Positions 39,301-48,300 of a stretch of DNA of 64,000 nt are shown here, piece by piece. Position 1 is the first letter of the stretch. Every line of letters begins with the position of its first letter. The translations under genes and the position numbers were made by a program. Below the pieces are notes generated by a model. It saw nothing but the letters and a program-made list of their open reading frames with translations. It made no database searches and was not told the DNA's origin. The stretch lies in NCBI RefSeq assembly GCF_021347895.1, contig NC_067120.1, positions 16,105,361 through 16,169,360 on the forward strand, read 5' to 3'. The DNA comes from Acanthochromis polyacanthus (taxonomy: Eukaryota > Chordata > Actinopteri > Pomacentridae).

Positions 39301-42300
39301 AAGTAAACACTGCTACATTTCCGCAGTGCTCTCTTTCTTTCTTTTTTTTTTTTTTTACTGTACTTCAGCTCCTGGGTGATTCATCAGGCTTTGTTTTCAC
39401 CCTCCATTTCCTGATGACTGAGAGCTTGCCTTACAGCCCTCTCCTCAGGTCGTGAAACAGGCCCAGTGTTGGTGGACAAAGAGTCTCTTCAGATAGCAAA
39501 CACAGGAATTCTAGCAGTGATCTGGTTGCCAATGATCCCCGTTGTGTCCTGGGTGTGCTGCCGTCACCACTGCTTTCAGGGCAGGTGTTGACAGATTGCC
39601 AGGTGAACGCACAGCGGCTGACTGTGACGTTTCCCAGAGTGTAACCAAAGCACAGGTCCTGGGCTGCTCCTAATGGAGTGCCAAATGCCAGCAGCCCGGG
39701 GCGCAGCGCGAGAGAGATGAAAGACAGCCATTTATCATGGCAGATGAGGAAGCAGATCTGCTTCAGGAGATTGTCCGAGCTAAAAACACACCTCTGCACC
39801 TGTAGCTTGTTATTAGTAGGGATTTGAGATGGGGAGAAGAGTTGTTTTCATATGACGGGTGTGTGTTTTTACAGTGTAAAGTTACAGTCTTGCCTGAAAT
39901 GGTGCTGAAATGTGGCTTTGTTAACTTAAGTGTGAATTAGGAATTCAGATTATAAACTTTATTTAATTTGGATGTCTCTTTGCAAAATGCCTACCATCAA
40001 TACCTATCAATTCAAAACACCGAGTCAGCGATGTAACACAGCAATATACAGACATATGATCATTCATTCTCCAAACAGTTTAGTCCATTCAGAGTCACAG
40101 TAGCAACAGGGAAAGCAGAGACGCCCAGGCCTTCCCGTCTCCAGCAACTTCATTCTATGCAGGCATATACAAAAGCAAAATGTTTCTTACTTTACATTGA
40201 ATTGTAAAACGCTAGTTTTTCTGCATCTATGCTTTCTCTCCTGACCCGTAGCAGAGAGGGTGAGCTTAAGGGCTGTCCAGCTTTGGCCGTCTAATCGCCT
40301 TACTTCTCTCAGCTTATATTCATGATTTGGAAAAAAATAATTCTGGCTGATTTCTGAGGCTGTGGGTTGGGAGGCTAACCCTGACACTGTCTGGGTTTTC
40401 TATTAAGCCATTTTTAAGTTCCAAAGGAAGAATCAAGAGGAGCAGGAGGACCAAGAGAAACACTGGATTCAAAAGCCTTTGCTTAAGCCTTAGTTCATAT
40501 GTGTCAATGGGCTCTAAGCTCTAATGCCTTAATCCATCAGTCTTTGCTGATGTCTTTTAAAGAAGACACTAAAAAGAGGAAATGTAAGGGCCTTGATGTG
40601 CTGTGTTTCATATGCATCAAAGGGTAGTCTTTTTGCTACTGATGTTAAAGCATAAAGTTGTTAAACAGCTCAGGACTTTTACCAAGGATTTCCCCATGGC
40701 AATTAAATTATTTCAATAACAATTTATCTTCCTTCTCTCTGTCTGCAATTTGTGAACAAGCAGGACATTCATTGTCTGCTTGAGGGGCAAGTTAAAATGG
40801 GCACTTATGGGGATTTAGATTTCTGAACTAAAAGCTAAGTGACATTGTCTTTTTCTCTACATAAACCTGCAGCTACATTTGCATTCTTCCCCCTCAAACA
40901 AGACTTCAAATGTGTTTGTTATTCTTCTCTTTAACATAGGTCCCCCTGGTGCTCCAGGTGGCGTGCGGATGATAAACAAAACTGACAAGAGTGTAACTTT
41001 GCAGTGGAGCCGTGGAGCAGACAACCACAGCCCTATCTCCAAATACACCATCCAGTACAGGGACCAGTTCTCAAAAGATGTCTGGAAGAATGCCACTACA
41101 TGTAAGAACTCCAGCATGCTAGTTAGTCAAATAAACACTGCTGCTTTATTTCTGAGCTGAGTCTTGTGTAATACTCATTTTGGTCATGCCACACAGAGAT
41201 ACTGTAGGCCTACATTGTGATTAATGTCTCTTAAAGATGACTGAAATATCATTCAGTCACGCCTCCGTGCCCTAAAATATAGGAATGGATTTGAAAAATA
41301 GAACTTCATGGTTGTTTTAAGGACCTTTTTGTTAAACCTTTGATGTACAATATTTCAACATACTGTGCTATATAGCGCTGAAATGTGCATTTGTCTGTAG
41401 CTCCTGCTGATGTTGAGGGAAATACAGAGACAGCCACGGTGGTGGATTTGTTCCCCTGGACAGAATATGAGTTCAGGGTCATTGCTACCAACACTCTGGG
41501 GACAGGAGATCCGAGCAGCCCATCACCTAAAGACAAAACCCTGGACTCAGGTAAGATTGTGTCCTGGCTTTGATCCAGCATGCTGTCCTTAAGATTGGTA
41601 GAATAAAGAATCCGAGTAACTTGAAAGGTCAGGAAGTAGAAGGGAAAAAAACATGATACTACAGTCTGGCTTTCCGTTCTGATATTTATTCATCACCGTT
41701 CTATTACTGCACTGTTTACTTATGTTAAGTATCACTGTAGAAATGAGTCAGCAGAAACCCCATGCTGCCAAACTCACCACACAAACCACTACAAATGAGC
41801 ACTTTGGTGAAACTGTATACTGAAATTCAATTATAAAATGGAAATCACAGACCTACAGTAACCTCTCTTAAAAAAATAATCATCAACTGGAAGTGAGCTA
41901 CTAGACTCAAGGCAAAACAAGAGGACTTGTTCCTCCATGTCTCCTGAGTGGCACGGTTCCCATATGGACATTAAGGTGTTGCGTTTGGCACAGGAGAAGA
42001 CATTGATACTGTATTTGCTGAGGAAGGATGTTTCAGTAACGTTGCCAGGGCTAGGTTACAGCCTGTGTGGGTTGGCTTTGTTCGTGTGGATTTGTAGCAT
42101 GTGGGCTCAGAGTTGTGCTGGTGCTGTCTCATTGTAGTTCCTGTGGTGGCGCCCTCGGGTGTCGGCGGGGGTGGAGGGACGAGCAGAGAACTGACCATCA
42201 CGTGGACGGTAGGTCGGGACTTTCCACTGGGCCAAGTGGGGAGAAAGGTCACAAGTGCATGTAAAAGTCAACTGAAAGTTGTTCAGATTGGAGTTACATT

Positions 42301-45300
42301 TTAAATCAGTGACTTAGTGTTTTTTGGACACGTGCAGAAATAAAAGAGAGCGTATAGTACAGTGGCCTTGTATTTCAACTGGTAAATAACATCCTGTTTC
42401 ACAGCAGTATTTCACACTTTTTTAACACTCATTTTTCACTGCAGTATGAAGTCCTACACCTCAATGGAACAAGAAACTATGACCAGAAGAAGAGAGAACT
42501 CAAAAATGTATTTTGAAGTGTGACGGTTATTATGCCATAAATCATAAATAAAGTTTGAGTTTATTTCATCCTTATTTTATATTCATTTTAAAAACCTGGA
42601 ATCTGCATGTGCAACATTTTTCCACGGCTGTTTCCAGCACTGGAAAAAAGATGATTCTACATACTAGATGCTGCAACCCGGTCTCACGGGGATTCGTGAA
42701 ACTGTCACGTAAATTTTTGTTTCGGTTTCGTGCGCACCAACACGATTTCGTCATGTTTTTCGTGGGGCTGGGCTGGATATTTGTACATAGAGCGAAATAT
42801 TACATATTTCACTACTTACATTTTTAATTTGTTTCCATAATTATGTATTAACACAGCCTGCAGTTCAGGCCGTGATTTTTTTGTCATATGCTAATGGTTT
42901 CTTGGTTGCAACAAGCAGGATAGAATATTTAGTTGCTGTTGTTGTTGTTTTTTTTTAACAGAATCTAATTAGAGCAAACAATTAATTTTTGATGATTTTT
43001 TTTTAAATGAGAGATGTAGAATAAAGTGATTTTGATGAAATGCCACAAATTGAACCTTAGATTTGGTTAACTTTCCTTACTGAACAGCATGTCACAGATA
43101 AGAAATTCAGGAGCAGTCAGAGAGTTAACAATCCTCCAGTTTTAACATTTTTTGTTCTTATTAATAGTATAATTTTGGCCATTTTTTAAAGACAACATGC
43201 TTTTCAAACCTAAGGGGAGTTTTTAGGGCTCAGTGGATTTCAGGAAGCCAGTGATTAGTTTCCAATCACTTTTGAAGGCAGCAAGTAAGACCAAAAGATT
43301 AGGTTGAATAAAGAGAATATGAAAGAACTTAAACTACACTCTATAGGTCATACAGTATAAAGGAGCATATCGATAAGAATCGAATAATCTCATATGGTTT
43401 GCACATACCAACACAACACCACAACATCCCTATACACAAAAATCAATGACTGAACTGATGACATTCTCGATGTGTCTGCTGCAGCTGCTGATAAATTAGG
43501 CATCGCTAAATTGCGTTTTGCTTGACTGCAGTGTGACCATTCAGTTCTAGAGCAGCTGGAGGATGAAGCCACATGTTTAGCTTTTCTGGACATATGGTGT
43601 GATGATGATAATATGGTGCCAACAAAGGAAAAAAGGTGTGAGAACAGATAGACAGAAATGAACCATCGAAAGTGTCACAATATCTCTCTCAGACAGCACT
43701 TACCTTATTGAACAGTTTGTAAACGACATGTGATTAGTGGAATTAGGCCTTTTGGAGTCATGGTGCAATATCCTCATATAAAGAAGATGAGTGTGTGTCT
43801 TAAATATAGCATTTGCCACATTACAGTAATTTCATTTGTTTTTACCATCAGCCTGTGGAGCCTCAGTACTACTATGGGCCTAATTTTGGCTACATCGTGG
43901 CCTTCAAACCCCGAGAAGAAAACCAGTGGAAAAGGGTGGCGGTAGCCGATCCACAGGCCAAGCGCTATGTCCACAAAGACTCCAACATACCGCCTTTGAC
44001 GGAGTTTCAAGTCAAAGTTAAAGCATTCAACGGCAAAGGAGAAGGACCCTACAGCCTAACAGCAGTCATTTATTCTGCACAGGATGGTGAGCACTGAAGA
44101 GATTCACAGCTCTCAACACCCTCAACTATAATGTAGAAAATGCGCTAAACTGATCTCAGAACAACATCACGGCCCAACCTGGTCCCGTTTTGTTGGCTTC
44201 AGTGAATGAGAAATGTTTCAGCATGCCAACACTCTGCTATTTCAATCTGTCAGTGTCAGGCACTTATCACTGCCAGGGTTTTCTGTGGAGTACGACCCAT
44301 TTAATATTAGTTCTCATGTATAGTTATGAGGAATTTTAATTCCCCCTGAAAGTAAACCCATCTTTCCCTCTCTCTTACTCTCCCTTTCCTTGTGGGGGGA
44401 TTATAATGATCTGTGTAGCATGAACCAGAAAGCTGATAATTCGCCCAAGGATGCGAAGCATTTAGCCTAGTTATTAACTTCCACTGACAGACAGTTGAGA
44501 TAACCACTGGCAACCCAGACATGATGGGCTACAGAGATGCTCTGCTGCCATGGTAACCCACTTAGGGAACGCTTGCATTCTGAGGGTCTATGATATTATA
44601 GTTATGCATGCAAAGCACTCTATCTCCAGGCAAGCCATTTGTAATTATGTGCTGGATGTGCAACGTTGCTAATGTGTGTTTGCATTTGTGTTCTACACAG
44701 TTACAGTATTTGATGGGTTGCCGGTTCAAGGCCCAGTGCCAGAGTGACAATTTAACATTCAAGGACAGTTTGCTGGCAAGAATAGTATGCATATAGAGAG
44801 TAGCTGTCCCATAACTCACAGTAAATCCAGTCTTATAATCCAGTACAGGAATATAAACCATGAGAAAATTGCTGTGACTTGCTGAAGCATCACTGAAAAA
44901 AAAAAAGCATTGCAAAAGCTTCAGACATAAATAAGGAAACAGTTTACAATCAGAGTAAAGGATCTGTTAGTATACATCAAGGTAAACATATTCATACATC
45001 TAAAATACGTGATGGTATATGAAAAATTACCTGTCAGGACCAGCCTTCAAAATTATTCTCTATTCACCTCATTGCACTCTGGGTTTCTTTGTAGCTCCAT
45101 CTGAAGCTCCTCTGATCGTTGACTGCAGAGCTCTCTCTGCCACAGTAGCCACCGTGTCGTGGATACCGCTCACACAAAGTAATATAGATGGATATCAGGT
45201 CAGTAGAAAATTTTACTGAGGCATTATGGTAAAATAATCCGCTACTCTGCTGTGTTTGTGGGCTGCACTATGACTCAGATAGTATTTAGAAATGTTTTTT

Positions 45301-48300
45301 GTGATTTGGTTTAAGCTACTCTTCCTAAAATAACAGTAGAGCTGCTAAAAGTACATAATATGCCCATATATACATATTACCAGCTGCCCTCTTTGAAAGT
45401 GTTGCTGCACACATAATGATTTACAGAACAGTTGGTTTCTGTAATTTCGTCTTGCACCTACCTTGAGATATGATTTCTATATTTTGGGAATTTGCTTTTT
45501 TACTCTCCAATGAAGAGTTAGATGAGAAGACTAATAATGCTCCCATGCCGGTCTATTACATTTATGGCTACAGCTAGCAGTCTGTATGCTCATATAGTAT
45601 AGAGATTGTTTAAACATGGTAGCTGTTTTCAGTGTGCTAAGCTAAACTGGTGGCTGGCTGTAGCCTTATATGAACACATATGAGGGTAGTATCATCTATT
45701 TTCGCATCAGAAGTTGAATAACCACAGTTCCCAAAATGTTGAGCTATTCCTTTCAATTTTTCCTTTCCTTATGCTATTTACTGTGTTCGAAAAGCACTGG
45801 AAAAAGCACTGATCCTTGCTTTCTCACCTGCATCTCTGTGGGTTCCAGGTGAAGTACTGGAGAAATCACGAAGACAGTGAAGGAGGGGCGCAGAGGGTTG
45901 TGGTGTCCAGCAGAGAGAACCACACTAAACTGGAGGGTTTGAAGCCGGACTCGCCCTACTTTATTGAAATTCGAGGCTTCAACTCTGCAGGATTTGGGAT
46001 GGCCAGCAAACACTGCCAGATCCACACCAAGAAACCCCGTACGTTGTGTTTCGTATCATTTATACACCGATCAGCAGGAGTCTGCATGAAAAACAACATA
46101 TATCTTAAAGCAGCGTGTCCTAAAAATGTTGTTGTTTAATAATGTTTTCCTTCCTGTTACCAGCTCCAAGTCGAGCGCCCAGAATAATAAGTAAAAAGTT
46201 GAAGGGCCAGTCAGTAAATATTGCTTGGGAACATGTGGAACCGATGGCTAATGAGTCATCGATAGATGGGTACCGGGTGAGCACATTTCAACATTTTTAT
46301 TTCATTTCTGAAAGGAAAGTTAGCATTTCTTGTGCTGTACTACAACGCTCTTCATGTGCATATCATAGGTGCTGTACCGGCAGCAGGGCCACTCCACAGG
46401 CACTCTGTACACAACCAGCAGGCGGTACATAGACCTTCCTCTGCCTGCAGACGGGAACTATGTGGTGGAGGTGCGGGCACACACAGAGGGAGGAGATGGG
46501 GCTATGGCACAAATTCACCTCACGGGTAAGTTAAGATTTAGGTGCCTGGCTTTTACCTAGGGTTTAATTTTCTCTTCTTTGTAGCAAACATGCATCAGAT
46601 GGAGTGTATAAAAGGTGGGAAATGCGGAACAAAGAGCCTTTATAAGGTGCCAATTCAGAAGAATGAACCTTCTTTTCCTTTCAATGGAGTTATCTGTTTG
46701 ATGAAATTCAATTTACTGAGTGAGAGTAATCTCCCGTGAAAAAATATTAGGCCATTTTCACCCAGGTTTAGTTTCACATCTTTGGAATAAAGACTTCAGT
46801 CATCTAATGGCATTTTAAATCCATACTGCTAAGGTGACACAGTGGGACTGTTCAATCCTGACCTGCCATTTGCTAGTGGGATTATACCAGGTTCAAATTT
46901 GGCAGTAGGTTATCATTCAGCTAGAGGTTTTCCGTGGGACCAGGGTAGAGCTGTCACTTTGGGTTTCATACCTCAGATTGCAGAGTTAAGATGGTCCGTG
47001 ACTAAAGCCTTGATTGCCCACTGACTGGATCCTCTCGCTGGGTGATGGACTGACAGGCCGGCTGACTGGAGAGAGGAGGGCATAAGCCTCTGTAATTGAT
47101 CTTGATGTGAAGAGGAAACCCCTCCTGTGGTTTTCCTTATCCCTTATCATTCAGTCCAGACCCCACCTGACAGTTTGATTTCACAGACTAGGGAATTTAA
47201 GCCATGACGGATTTCAAATGCTGTGCATTGACAAATAGAGGAGCATTTAAGGTGATCTCTACACGGATGGGGTATATCACACTTCACACACCAAATATGG
47301 TCCTTGGTTTAATGGATTAGGATTGGTGGAAGGGGGGATTTTGTTGTGTTGTATTTCAATCTTTTCTTTTTCTTAGTCTTAAAGTGACTAATTACTTAAG
47401 ACTAGGTGGCTTTGTGTGGAATGTCCATTTTAACTGTAAATGAATATCGCTTTTCCAGTTCCCTTTTTCCATGTTGCTTCTTTTACTAGGGGAGACAGTA
47501 ATGATCTTTTGGACAGGTCTGTCTCTGGCCTTCAGGGAGATTCACCTTATCTGGTCTGGCTCTGCTTTCTAAAGGGGTTGCAGTCAGTCAGGTTCATTTC
47601 CCTTGCAATTTAATGAATTGACTTTTGGTTACAACTCATGTGGTCTCCCCTCCTTTGTCCAGCTCTTAGCTGGATGGTGAGAAATGGGGGCTCATGCACA
47701 CAAGGTGTAGGTGGTAAATTAGAGATGTATAAAGAATTTTCTGACAACAGGCTTGTGATTGTACTTTTTGTCACTGCTTCTGATTTTTCTACAAAAGTTT
47801 GTGGCTTGTCTTAAGAAGTTAGTGAATTAGTCTCAGGTTTTATGTTTGCACACTTGAGTTCTTTATTCTAGTAGCAGCTTTGGAAAGAGATTTGACCTTT
47901 GTTAGTGATTTTGGTCAGTTGTGTGTAATATACACCAGTTTGGACTGACAGGTTTGTGTGTCGTTCCACAGCTTCAGTTCGGTTTTTTGGGACTGGAGAT
48001 AGTTTTTGACATTTAGTCCCGTGGAAACAGCTTGAAAGACCCATGGACACGGCACTGACTGTGGTACGCATGCTAGAATATGAGCTTTACCCTTTGGGAT
48101 TCGTTTGTGCATTGTGATTCAGAGCAGCAGTGAAAATGACTGCAAGGGGTCACTTTTACAGTTAGCCGTCTTGCTCTAGGGGTTACTAATACACGAGTAC
48201 CTACTTTTGGGTATGAAATATGAAGACTATCAGTGTTCAGTCCTCATCTGAGGAACGTCTTATGGGTACTGATGAAAGGTGTTTTGCCTGTTGTGTTCAA

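Noticed and set aside
39431..39799. 122-codon reverse open frame in intron 14
   Set aside because: No recognisable domain; opposite strand to cntn1 and no splice or start context.
40940..46525. Assignment of the gene to contactin-2 (TAG-1) or contactins 3-6
   Set aside because: Blocks such as [21 protein letters not shown] and YVVEVRAH follow contactin-1; the total length and the PDZRN-type neighbour also fit CNTN1.
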